A stretch of DNA of 53,575 nt from Autumnicola edwardsiae. GTDB lineage: Bacteria; Bacteroidota; Bacteroidia; Flavobacteriales; Flavobacteriaceae. The stretch spans positions 1 through 53,575 of the forward strand of contig NZ_JAVRHP010000014.1 of assembly GCF_031846505.1 (NCBI RefSeq), read 5' to 3'. Below the pieces are notes generated by a model. It worked only from the letters and a program-made list of their open reading frames with translations, searched no databases and was not told the origin of the DNA. This document shows positions 23,944 to 31,681 of this stretch, in pieces. The position numbers and the translations under genes are program-made. Position 1 is the first letter of the stretch. Each line of letters opens with the position of its first letter.

Positions 23944-25257
23944 ATGGAATTAAAAGATAAATTAGTATCATCATTTTTGGCTTTCGAAGAAGACTTTGGA
24001 AGTGATAATGATGTTCACCAAATAAGAAGCCAGGCAATTAAGGACTTCGAAGCGATGGGTTTTCCCAGCCGAAAGCAGGAAGACTGGAAATACACTTCCC
24101 TTAATTCTGTTTTAAAGCACGACTATAGCGTATTTCCGAAGAAGGAAGAGGCTATAGAGTACAGGGATATAAAGAAGTTTCTTATCCATGATATAGATAC
24201 GTATGATCTGGTTTTTATAGATGGTATATTTTCCTCACATCTTTCCCAGACTACCCACGATAAGATTGATGTGTGTCTAATGTCTTCGGCTTTAAATAAT
24301 CCCAAGTACAAGGCGGTTATAGATAATTACTTCAATAAAATTGCACCGAAATCGGGTTTAAATTCGCTGAATACGGCATTTGCAAAAGAAGGGGCATATA
24401 TTCATATCCACAAGAACAAGATGGCTGATAAGCCAATTCAGATTATAAATTTCTCAACAGGAAATGAATCTGCGTTACTGGTGCAACCCCGTAATTTAGT
24501 AGTGGTAGATGAAAATTCGCATGTTCAGATAATTGAGCGCCATCAGAGCCTTACCGATCATCCTGTTCTGACTAATTCCGTTACTGAAATATTTGCAGAT
24601 AAAAGAGCTATTGTAGATTACTACAAGATCCAGAACGACAAATCTTCGGCATCTTTAATAGATAACACTTTTGTTGAGCAGAAATCTGAGAGCCATGTCT
24701 CTGTACATACTTTTTCTTTTGGAGGGAAGTTAACCCGTAATAATCTCAATTTTTATCAGAGAGGGGAACATATAGATTCTACTATGAAAGGGGTAACGAT
24801 TATTGAAGGGAAACAGCATGTGGACCACAATACCCTGGTACACCATATCGAGCCGAATTGCGAAAGTCACCAGGATTATAAAGGGATTTTTGCAGATCAA
24901 TCTATTGGCGTTTTTAACGGAAAGGTTGTTGTGGAAAAGGAAGCACAGAAAACAAATGCGTACCAGTCTAACAATAACATTTTAATAGACGATAAGGCGA
25001 CAATAAATTCCAAGCCGCAACTTGAAATTTTTGCAGATGATGTTAAGTGTAGTCACGGTTGTACAATCGGTCAGCTGGATGAAGAAGCATTGTTCTATTT
25101 GCGGGCAAGGGGAATCCCAAAGAAAGAAGCACGCGGATTATTGATGTATGCTTTTGCAAATAATGTGTTGGAAAGCGTAAAAATCCCGGAAATCAAGAAA
25201 AGGATCAATAAGCTTATCGCCTTAAAATTGGGTGTTGAGCTAGGTTTTAACCTGTAG
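23944..25257 (+). CDS. sufD: Fe-S cluster assembly protein SufD
   Basis: 437 residues from the ATG at 23944 (MELKDKLVSSFLAFEEDF); an in-frame TTG 15 nt upstream is not needed. The N-terminal helical domain has GFPSRKQEDWKYTSL, typical of SufD. The beta-helix core contains the conserved KCSHGCTIGQLDEEALFYL, with the His known to matter for cluster assembly at the SufB-SufD interface, and the C terminus is the helical REAR-type region (GIPKKEARGLLMYAFA). Third member of the SufBC2D scaffold. Overall length matches the family. Confidence 0.96.
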   Translation: MELKDKLVSSFLAFEEDFGSDNDVHQIRSQAIKDFEAMGFPSRKQEDWKYTSLNSVLKHDYSVFPKKEEAIEYRDIKKFLIHDIDTYDLVFIDGIFSSHLSQTTHDKIDVCLMSSALNNPKYKAVIDNYFNKIAPKSGLNSLNTAFAKEGAYIHIHKNKMADKPIQIINFSTGNESALLVQPRNLVVVDENSHVQIIERHQSLTDHPVLTNSVTEIFADKRAIVDYYKIQNDKSSASLIDNTFVEQKSESHVSVHTFSFGGKLTRNNLNFYQRGEHIDSTMKGVTIIEGKQHVDHNTLVHHIEPNCESHQDYKGIFADQSIGVFNGKVVVEKEAQKTNAYQSNNNILIDDKATINSKPQLEIFADDVKCSHGCTIGQLDEEALFYLRARGIPKKEARGLLMYAFANNVLESVKIPEIKKRINKLIALKLGVELGFNL

Positions 25258-25316
25258 AACTACTGCTTTCTGGCAGTATCCTTAAAGTAGATCCTGAATT
25301 TTTAAAAAATGACAGA

Positions 25317-26555
25317 ATGAGTATTGCTGCTGAAAAAAATGTTTTTGATGTAGAAAAGATCAGAAAAGACTTTCCTATCCTTCAGAGGGAAGTCAATAAT
25401 TATCCCCTGGTCTACTTCGACAATGCGGCCACTTCCCAAACGCCGCAGCAGGTTATAGACGCGATAGTTGATTATTATTTAAATTACAATGCCAATATTC
25501 ACCGTGGCGTACATACGCTTTCCCAGGAGGCTACAGATAAATATGAAGCTGCCAGAAAGAAGATTCAGAAGCATTTTAATGCGGAAAAGTCGCACGAAAT
25601 AATTTTTACTTCCGGGGCAACTCACGGGATCAACCTGGTGGCAAGTGGTTTCAGCGCGATTTTAAAAGAAGGGGATGAAATTCTGGTTTCAGCACTGGAG
25701 CATCACTCTAACATTGTGCCCTGGCAAATGATTTGCGAGAAAACAGGTGCAAAACTGAATGTGATCCCCATGAATGAAGACGGGGAATTGGTTTATACTG
25801 CTTTTGAAGAATTACTGTCAGAAAAGACGAAAATTGTCTTTTTAAACCATGTATCCAATGCTTTGGGAACGGTTAATCCTATAAAAAAAGTTATCGATAA
25901 AGCACATGCGGCAGGAGCGGCGGTTTTAATTGATGGGGCACAGGCAGCACCACATATTAAGGCAGATGTTCAGGCGCTGGATGTCGATTTTTATGTTGTT
26001 TCTGCACATAAAATGTGCGGTCCAACCGGAGTTGGGGTTCTTTACGGAAAAGAAGAATGGCTAAACAAGTTACCCCCTTACCAGGGAGGCGGTGAGATGA
26101 TTGCCACAGTAACTTTTGAAAAAACAACTTATGCAGATCTTCCGCACAAATTTGAAGCTGGAACACCAAATATTTGTGGCGGAATAGCTTTTGGTGCTGC
26201 CCTGGATTATCTCGATAATATAGGTTTTGATGCCATCGCCGCCTACGAACAGGATTTGCTGGAATATGCAACAAAAAAATTATTGGAGATTAAAGGGATG
26301 AGGATTTATGGAGTTGCCAAAGAGAAAACATCTGTGGTTTCTTTTAATATAGAAGGCCTTCATCCTTACGACATAGGAACAATTGTGGATAAATTGGGAA
26401 TTGCAGTACGTACAGGTCATCATTGCGCACAGCCTATTATGGATTTTTATAAAATTCCGGGTACCGTCAGGGCTTCCTTTTCATTTTATAATACAAGAGC
26501 CGAAATTGATCGGTTTATAGAAGCGGTAGAAAAGGCTAGGGCAATGCTTTCATAA
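25317..26555 (+). CDS. sufS: Cysteine desulfurase SufS
   Basis: 412 residues, a class V PLP enzyme of group II. YFDNAATSQTPQ at the start, HRGVHTLSQEAT, ALEHHSNIVPWQ, DGAQAAPH, the Schiff-base Lys in VSAHKMCGPTG near residue 230, and the persulfide-carrying Cys in RTGHHCAQP near residue 365. It takes sulfur from cysteine as a persulfide for the SufBCD scaffold; SufE, encoded two genes downstream, accepts it. The short active-site loop is characteristic of SufS rather than IscS. The start lies 59 bp after sufD. Confidence 0.97.
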   Translation: MSIAAEKNVFDVEKIRKDFPILQREVNNYPLVYFDNAATSQTPQQVIDAIVDYYLNYNANIHRGVHTLSQEATDKYEAARKKIQKHFNAEKSHEIIFTSGATHGINLVASGFSAILKEGDEILVSALEHHSNIVPWQMICEKTGAKLNVIPMNEDGELVYTAFEELLSEKTKIVFLNHVSNALGTVNPIKKVIDKAHAAGAAVLIDGAQAAPHIKADVQALDVDFYVVSAHKMCGPTGVGVLYGKEEWLNKLPPYQGGGEMIATVTFEKTTYADLPHKFEAGTPNICGGIAFGAALDYLDNIGFDAIAAYEQDLLEYATKKLLEIKGMRIYGVAKEKTSVVSFNIEGLHPYDIGTIVDKLGIAVRTGHHCAQPIMDFYKIPGTVRASFSFYNTRAEIDRFIEAVEKARAMLS

Positions 26556-26565
26556 AGAAAGAAGG

Positions 26566-26991
26566 ATGAAAAAAGTCGTTTTTATAATTAGTGCATTTTT
26601 AATGATTTCCTGCGGAAATTCAGAAAAAGAGATTTCAGAAGATCCCGCAGCTCTCAATGCCATTGACAGCGAATATAAATTGCTGGAAATTGAAGGGCAG
26701 GATGTTTCTTCCGAAGGATTTAACCTTCAATTTAATGGTGAAGAACAACGGCTTTCAGGAAAATTGGGCTGTAATAATTTTGTAGCGACCTATAAAATTC
26801 AGGATTCAGTAATTAAATTTAATCCGCCGCTGGGAACCAAAATGTACTGTGAAGGGAAGATGGAATATGAAGATGATTTCGGGAAAATACTTCCAAAAAT
26901 CAGGAATGTAAAGATTGAGGATAATAATTTAACATTGTTATCAGGAGATAATGAGGAGCTTTTAAGCCTTAAAAAAACAGATGAAAAGTGA
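26566..26991 (+). CDS. META/HslJ-domain lipoprotein in the suf operon
   Basis: 141 residues. MKKVVFIISAFLMISC is a lipoprotein signal with the acylated Cys near residue 16. The mature part has the META/HslJ pattern: YKLLEIEGQDV, LQFNGEEQRLSGKLGCNNFVATY, KFNPPLGTKMYCEGKMEYEDDF and a closing LTLLSGDNEELLSLKK. Two Cys (near 69 and 93) could form a disulfide. META domains occur in secreted or envelope proteins linked to stress or novobiocin resistance, with unknown biochemical role. It starts 10 bp after sufS and its last 4 bp overlap the sufE start, so it is a structural part of the operon. Confidence 0.85.
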   Translation: MKKVVFIISAFLMISCGNSEKEISEDPAALNAIDSEYKLLEIEGQDVSSEGFNLQFNGEEQRLSGKLGCNNFVATYKIQDSVIKFNPPLGTKMYCEGKMEYEDDFGKILPKIRNVKIEDNNLTLLSGDNEELLSLKKTDEK

Positions 26992-27416
26992 GTAAAGATA
27001 TAAAGGAAATACAAGAGGAGATCGTAGATGAGTTTGCCATGTTCGACGACTGGATGCAGCGTTATGAATATATGATAGAACTTGGAAAATCGCTGCCGCT
27101 AATCGATGAGAGATATAAGATTGAAGAAAATCTTATTAAAGGCTGCCAGAGCAAAGTGTGGGTACATGCAGAACTTAAAGGTGATAAACTGACCTTTACG
27201 GCAGATAGTGATGCGATTATTACAAAAGGGATCGTAGCGATCCTTATTAGGGCATTCTCTAATCAACACCCGTCAGATATTATTGAAGCCGATACGCAGT
27301 TTATAGATGAAATTGGGTTAAAGGAACATCTTTCGCCTACCCGGGCAAACGGATTGGTGAGCATGATCAAACAGTTAAAAATGTATGCCGTGGCATACCA
27401 AACGCAATTAAATTAA
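26988..27416 (+). CDS. sufE: Sulfur acceptor SufE
   Basis: 142 residues. The start is a GTG inside GTGA, overlapping the stop codon of the META lipoprotein by 4 bp, which implies translational coupling. FDDWMQRYEYMIELGKSLP and LIKGCQSKVWVHAEL are SufE hallmarks; the Cys in KGCQS receives the persulfide from SufS. FSNQHPSDI and LSPTRANGLVSMI complete the family pattern. Cytoplasmic. No ATG is available in frame near the expected start, so the GTG is well supported. Confidence 0.95.
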   Translation: MSKDIKEIQEEIVDEFAMFDDWMQRYEYMIELGKSLPLIDERYKIEENLIKGCQSKVWVHAELKGDKLTFTADSDAIITKGIVAILIRAFSNQHPSDIIEADTQFIDEIGLKEHLSPTRANGLVSMIKQLKMYAVAYQTQLN

Positions 27417-27417
27417 G

Positions 27418-27741
27418 ATGGAACAGGAAATAGATACTGAAGCATTAGGAGAAAAAATCGTAAAGGTCCTTAAAACCATTTATGATCCCGAAATTCCCGT
27501 GGATATATACGAACTTGGATTGATTTACGATGTGATGGTGAGTACGGATTATGAGGTGAAAATCCTTATGACGCTTACCACCCCTAACTGTCCCGTAGCC
27601 GAGAGTCTGCCGCAGGAAGTCGAAGAAAGGGTAAAGTCATTGGATATGGTAAAAGATGCCGAGGTGGAAATTACTTTCGATCCACCATGGACACAGGACC
27701 TGATGAGCGAAGAGGCAAAACTGGAACTGGGACTTTTATAA
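27418..27741 (+). CDS. DUF59/MIP18-family Fe-S assembly factor
   Basis: 107 residues, starting one base after the sufE stop. VLKTIYDPEIPVDIYELGLIYDV and TLTTPNCPVAESLPQEVEERV are the DUF59 (MIP18) blocks, with the conserved Cys in PNCPVA; DPPWTQDLMSEEAKLELGLL is the standard C terminus. Homologues (SufT, PaaD, eukaryotic CIA2) act in maturation or transfer of Fe-S clusters. Its place right after sufE supports a role as SUF accessory factor. Function in this organism is inferred from family and context. Confidence 0.92.
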   Translation: MEQEIDTEALGEKIVKVLKTIYDPEIPVDIYELGLIYDVMVSTDYEVKILMTLTTPNCPVAESLPQEVEERVKSLDMVKDAEVEITFDPPWTQDLMSEEAKLELGLL

Positions 27742-27774
27742 AGCAAATTTTTAGCGCTGAAAATATAAAAAGAT

Positions 27775-28287
27775 ATGTCTACAGAAATAGTAAACAGAGT
27801 AGCCAACAGTAAACTGGTAACCTTTGATCTTGAAGACTATTATCCACCGGGAGAACGGGTGCTTTTCGATATAAAAGACTGGTTGCTGGAAGGGCTGGTG
27901 CTTCGTGAAGGAGTGTTTAGAGAAAAAGCTGCCCAGCACGACTGGAGCCGGTACAAAGATGCTTATGTGGCGCTAACCTGCACTACAGATGCTATAATTC
28001 CCGCCTGGGCTTATATGTTGCTGGCTACTTATCTTCAGCCTTACGCAAAAAAAACAGTTTCCGGAAACCTGGATGATCTGGAGACCGTTTTATATACCGA
28101 AATTATTCAGGATATGGATGTTTCAGGGTTAGTGGATAAACCTGTTATTGTTAAGGGATGTTCTCATAAACCGGTCCCTAAAAACGCTTACTTGTTGCTT
28201 ATAGAAAAGTTGCAACCTGTAGTAAAAAGCCTGTTGTATGGGGAAGCTTGTTCCTCTGTACCTCTTTACAAAAAACCAAAAAAATAA
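27775..28287 (+). CDS. DUF2480-family protein
   Basis: 170 residues, cytoplasmic, no membrane segment. It opens with EIVNRVANSKLVTFDLEDYYPPGERVLFD and has three Cys-containing conserved spots: ALTCTTDAIIPAWAY, VKGCSHKPVPKNAY and GEACSSVPLYKK. These match the DUF2480 family as I know it from the end of suf clusters in Bacteroidota. Function is not known. The three conserved Cys and the constant linkage to suf genes make a cluster-binding or sulfur-handling role worth testing, but that is inference. Confidence 0.85.
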   Translation: MSTEIVNRVANSKLVTFDLEDYYPPGERVLFDIKDWLLEGLVLREGVFREKAAQHDWSRYKDAYVALTCTTDAIIPAWAYMLLATYLQPYAKKTVSGNLDDLETVLYTEIIQDMDVSGLVDKPVIVKGCSHKPVPKNAYLLLIEKLQPVVKSLLYGEACSSVPLYKKPKK

Positions 28288-28289
28288 GA

Positions 28290-29189
28290 ATGCTAAAATT
28301 TTTACTTGTAGCTTTAAGTTTTACAATTACAGTAACGGTACAGGCACAACAAGAAATGCAAAAAGATTCTGTCCCGCCCAATGGATGGGATACAGAAGGT
28401 AATGTCCAGTTGCTTTTCAATCAGTCTGCTTTTAATGCAGAATGGACCGGCGGGGGAACTTCCAGCATCGCCGGGAACCTTACCGTAGATTATAATATCA
28501 ACTACCGGCAGGACGATTTTACATGGAGGAACAAAATTCTTGGAAATTACGGTCTTACCAAAGTGAGAACAGACGAATTTCCCAGAAAATCCAGTGACAG
28601 GCTGGATATAAACTCTCTTGCAGGATTGGAAATTGAAGAATCGGGTTTCTATTATTCCTTTTTCCTTAATTTCAGAACGCAGTTCGACAAAGGTTACAGG
28701 TTTAGTGAAGGCGCTGATGGGGAAACTATAAGAACAGAAACCACGCACTTCCTTTCTCCCGCTTATCTGCAGGCTGGGCCCGGTATTATGTATAAGAAAA
28801 ATGAAAATTTCGTCATAAATCTTGCACCTGCAACTTCACGTTTCATTTTTGTAGACGACCGTTTCACAACAGGCCCCGATTATCAGGACGGGGAATATTT
28901 TGGAGTGGACAGAGGTAAATCTATGAGGTTTGAGTTTGGTTCTTCTCTAAATATACTTGCGAATTTCGAGTTGCTGGAAAATGTTATTATGAGCAATTCT
29001 GTCAATTTCTATCAAAATTACCTGGACAAGCCTGGTAACATAGATATAGATTATTTGATGGACCTGCAAATGGATATTAACGATTACCTATCTGCAAATC
29101 TTTTGTTCCAGGCAATTTATGATGACAATGCCGTGGCAGCCTTTCAGGTTAGGGAAGTTTTTGGCGTAGGAATCAATTACGGATTCTAG
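28290..29189 (+). CDS. DUF3078-family predicted outer-membrane beta-barrel protein
   Basis: 299 residues from the ATG at 28290, 2 nt after the DUF2480 stop. MLKFLLVALSFTITVTVQAQQ is a signal peptide. The mature part alternates aromatic and polar residues in many short strands (NAEWTGGGTSSIAGNLTVDY, YRQDDFTWRNKI, YYSFFLNFRTQFDKGY) and ends in an aromatic residue after a final strand (VFGVGINYGF), as outer-membrane barrels do. DUF3078 is often the last gene of flavobacterial suf clusters; its role is unknown. A hairpin terminator follows. Confidence 0.85.
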   Translation: MLKFLLVALSFTITVTVQAQQEMQKDSVPPNGWDTEGNVQLLFNQSAFNAEWTGGGTSSIAGNLTVDYNINYRQDDFTWRNKILGNYGLTKVRTDEFPRKSSDRLDINSLAGLEIEESGFYYSFFLNFRTQFDKGYRFSEGADGETIRTETTHFLSPAYLQAGPGIMYKKNENFVINLAPATSRFIFVDDRFTTGPDYQDGEYFGVDRGKSMRFEFGSSLNILANFELLENVIMSNSVNFYQNYLDKPGNIDIDYLMDLQMDINDYLSANLLFQAIYDDNAVAAFQVREVFGVGINYGF

Positions 29190-29211
29190 TTTAAAACAAT
29201 TGCTAAAAAAT

Positions 29212-29241
29212 AAAGCCTGCTGTGAAAATGGCAGGCTTTTC
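29212..29241 (+). terminator. Terminator of the suf operon
   Basis: AAAGCCTGC (29212-29220) pairs perfectly with GCAGGCTTT (29231-29239) across a 10-nt loop, and TT follows directly. It lies 22 nt after the DUF3078 stop. Confidence 0.75.
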
Positions 29242-29298
29242 TGCGTTAAATTTTTGTTGAATAAACATCGCTAAAAATCACAATAACATTCAATTATG

Positions 29299-29306
29299 TA
29301 ACTTTG
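29299..29306 (+). promoter_or_regulatory. -7 box of hflX
   Basis: TAACTTTG, a perfect TAnnTTTG, 5 nt upstream of the hflX ATG, so the transcript would be leaderless or nearly so. No TTG sits at the usual -33 distance. Confidence 0.45.
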
Positions 29307-29311
29307 TCTTT

Positions 29312-30535
29312 ATGATTGAAAAAACCGATTTACAATACGAAAAAACGGTTCTTATAGGGATCGTCACCAAAGATCAGGGAGAAGATAAGCTGGAAGAATA
29401 TCTGGATGAGCTCCAGTTTCTTACCTATACGGCCGGCGGTGAAGTTTTAAAGCGCTTTACACAAAAGTTAGATATGCCCAATCCTAAGACTTTTATCGGT
29501 TCGGGTAAAATGAACGATGTAAAGGCTTTTGTGGATGAGCATGAGATTGGTACGGCCATTTTTGATGATGAACTTTCACCTGCACAGCAAAAAAACATAG
29601 AGAAAATTCTAAAATGCAAAGTGTTGGACAGGACCAACCTTATTCTCGATATTTTTGCGCAAAGGGCCCAAACCAGTTATGCCAGGACGCAGGTGGAACT
29701 GGCCCAATACGAATATTTGTTGCCGCGACTTGCGGGAATGTGGACTCACCTTGAGCGGCAACGTGGGGGTATTGGAATGCGAGGTCCGGGTGAGACCGAA
29801 ATTGAGACAGATAGGCGTATAGTGCGTGATAAAATTGCACTTCTTAAAAAGAAAATAGCTACAATAGATAAGCAAATGGAAGTGCAGCGGGGCAACCGCG
29901 GACAATTGGTGCGTGTGGCGCTTGTAGGTTATACCAACGTGGGGAAATCCACTTTAATGAATGTGATTAGCAAAAGTGAAGTTTTTGCTGAAAATAAATT
30001 ATTTGCGACACTTGACACTACTGTTCGTAAAGTAGTAATTCGAAATTTGCCATTTTTACTAACCGATACTGTAGGTTTTATCCGGAAGCTGCCTACACAG
30101 CTTGTAGAATCTTTTAAAGGAACGCTGGATGAGGTTCGTGAAGCAGATTTGCTCCTGCATGTGGTGGATATTTCCCATCCTAATTTTGAAGAACATATAG
30201 ATTCGGTAAATCAGATTTTGGACGAAATTAAAAGTTCAGATAAGCCAACGCTGATGGTTTTTAATAAAATTGACCAGTACAAACCTGAAGTTATTGCTGA
30301 AGATGATCTGGTAACCGAAAAAACCACGGCTCACAATACGCTCACAGATTGGAAAAGGACGTGGATGAATCGTTTGGGTGAGGATGTGCTGTTTATTTCT
30401 GCTTTAGAAAAGGAAAACATTGAAGATTTCCGGAAGAAAGTTTATGAAGCAGTAAGGAAAATTCACATTACAAGATTCCCTTACAACAACTTCCTGTATC
30501 CCGAATATGATACTTACGGGGAAGAACAGGAGTAG
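29312..30535 (+). CDS. hflX: Ribosome-associated GTPase HflX
   Basis: 407 residues. The N-terminal HflX domain contains FIGSGKMNDVKAFV and LDRTNLILDIFAQRAQTSYARTQVE, followed by the family signature GGIGMRGPGETEIETDRR near residue 152. The G domain has P-loop VGYTNVGKST (G1, near 207), LFATLDTT (G2), LTDTVGFI (G3) and FNKID (G4). HflX splits stalled or heat-damaged 70S ribosomes. The C-terminal extension is short. Monocistronic start after the suf terminator; the secreted protein gene downstream begins 42 bp later. Confidence 0.96.
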   Translation: MIEKTDLQYEKTVLIGIVTKDQGEDKLEEYLDELQFLTYTAGGEVLKRFTQKLDMPNPKTFIGSGKMNDVKAFVDEHEIGTAIFDDELSPAQQKNIEKILKCKVLDRTNLILDIFAQRAQTSYARTQVELAQYEYLLPRLAGMWTHLERQRGGIGMRGPGETEIETDRRIVRDKIALLKKKIATIDKQMEVQRGNRGQLVRVALVGYTNVGKSTLMNVISKSEVFAENKLFATLDTTVRKVVIRNLPFLLTDTVGFIRKLPTQLVESFKGTLDEVREADLLLHVVDISHPNFEEHIDSVNQILDEIKSSDKPTLMVFNKIDQYKPEVIAEDDLVTEKTTAHNTLTDWKRTWMNRLGEDVLFISALEKENIEDFRKKVYEAVRKIHITRFPYNNFLYPEYDTYGEEQE

Positions 30536-30576
30536 TGAAAATTTGAATTCAGCCGAAATGTTTTCATTAATTAAAA

Positions 30577-31311
30577 ATGTCAAATATGAAAAAGTTAATT
30601 ATTCTACCGCTACTTATTTTATGTTTTTCAATAAAAGCACAAGGCCTGGAAGGTTCCTGGAAACTTGTTGAAGAAAACGGAAAGGAAATTACTGACAAAG
30701 ATGTGGTAAGGATTTATCAGGACGGTTATTTTGCTGAAGGTGCCAAAAGTTCTAAAACTAATGAATTTCTGTGGACTCTTGGCGGCGAATATTCAGAAGG
30801 TGATTACCAGGAAATGCCAGATTTTAACACAAAAAATTCTGAAGTTGTTGGCCACACTTTCAATCCTAAACTTACTTTTCTCGATGGAAGTAACAAAATT
30901 GAAATTGACAATGTAACTGAAGTCCAGGTTTGGGAAAAAATTTCTTCGGAAGAAAATGACCTTAGCGGAAACTGGGTGATTACCGGCAGAATGAGGGATG
31001 GGGACATAAACAGAAGGACTCCCGGCGATCGTAGAACGGTTAAGATCCTTGGGGGCGGACGTTTTCAGTGGATCGCTTTTAATTCGGCGACAAAAGAATT
31101 CAGTGGTACGGGCGGCGGTACTTATTCTGCTGAAGATGGTAAGTACATCGAAAATATCGAATTTTTCTCCCGCGATAGTGGCAGGGTAGGCGCCAGTCTT
31201 GACTTTCAGTACGAAGTGAAAGATGGCGAATGGCACCACCAGGGGAAAAGTTCCAAGGGTGATCCTATTTACGAAATTTGGTCTCCTTATTCAAAAGCTT
31301 ATACAAAGTAA
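30577..31311 (+). CDS. Secreted lipocalin-like two-repeat protein
   Basis: 244 residues (235 if the ATG at 30586 is used, which gives the more standard signal-peptide start MKKLIILPLLILCFSIKAQG). The mature part is two related halves that each begin with a GSWKL/GNWVI motif (LEGSWKLVEENGKEI near 23; LSGNWVITGRMRDGD near 133) and continue with short beta strands, as in lipocalin-like or DUF4488-type domains. The C terminus EIWSPYSKAYTK resembles proteins annotated as membrane or secreted protein in Flavobacteriaceae. Function unknown. It may be cotranscribed with hflX. Confidence 0.65.
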   Translation: MSNMKKLIILPLLILCFSIKAQGLEGSWKLVEENGKEITDKDVVRIYQDGYFAEGAKSSKTNEFLWTLGGEYSEGDYQEMPDFNTKNSEVVGHTFNPKLTFLDGSNKIEIDNVTEVQVWEKISSEENDLSGNWVITGRMRDGDINRRTPGDRRTVKILGGGRFQWIAFNSATKEFSGTGGGTYSAEDGKYIENIEFFSRDSGRVGASLDFQYEVKDGEWHHQGKSSKGDPIYEIWSPYSKAYTK

Positions 31312-31415
31312 ATAACTGTCAGGGGAGTTTGTAAAACCCACACATTTTGATATACTCAATGTGACACTGCTTTTTTGTTCGTAGTCTTTAGTTCGTAGTT
31401 GAGCAAACTTTTTCT

Positions 31416-31673
31416 GAAGGCCGATAATTGCCATTTTAGAAGCCCTGCCTTTTAGATAATCATTAGCAAATCTTCAAATTTTGTAAATTGATTTCAGCCT
31501 CTCGAATCTTCTTTCCGATCCTGGTTCTCGATATTCTGAACTGACAAAAGGACTCCGAACTCCGAACTCCTCGAAGCCGATAATTGCCATTTTAGAAGTC
31601 TCTCTTTTTTGGAGCTTCTCATTAGCAAATTTCCAAATTTCCAAATCTTCAAATTTTCAAATTGATTTTTTCA
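31416..31673. repeat. Two imperfect direct repeats in a 370-bp gene-free gap
   Basis: Two copies with a 156-bp period. Each starts with the same 22-bp core CCGATAATTGCCATTTTAGAAG (31421-31442 and 31577-31598), has a variable middle of 18-22 bp, then CATTAGCAAAT and an AT-rich CAAATTTCCAAATCTTC tract ending near TTGATTT. Between them lies a small tandem, CTCCGAACTCCGAACTCC (31553-31570), and before them GTTCGTAGTCTTTAGTTCGTAGTT. A related core is found at 52205-52226. No gene or terminator is seen in the gap; it separates convergent genes. Confidence 0.75.
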
Positions 31674-31681
31674 GGTACCGG

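Noticed and set aside
28248..28289. Longer DUF3078 frame starting inside the DUF2480 gene
   Set aside because: It starts with TTG and adds residues before a standard signal peptide; the ATG at 28290 directly follows the DUF2480 stop.
30736..31239. Antisense frames in the secreted lipocalin-like gene
   Set aside because: The plus-strand frame has a signal peptide and internal repeats; the antisense frames have neither.
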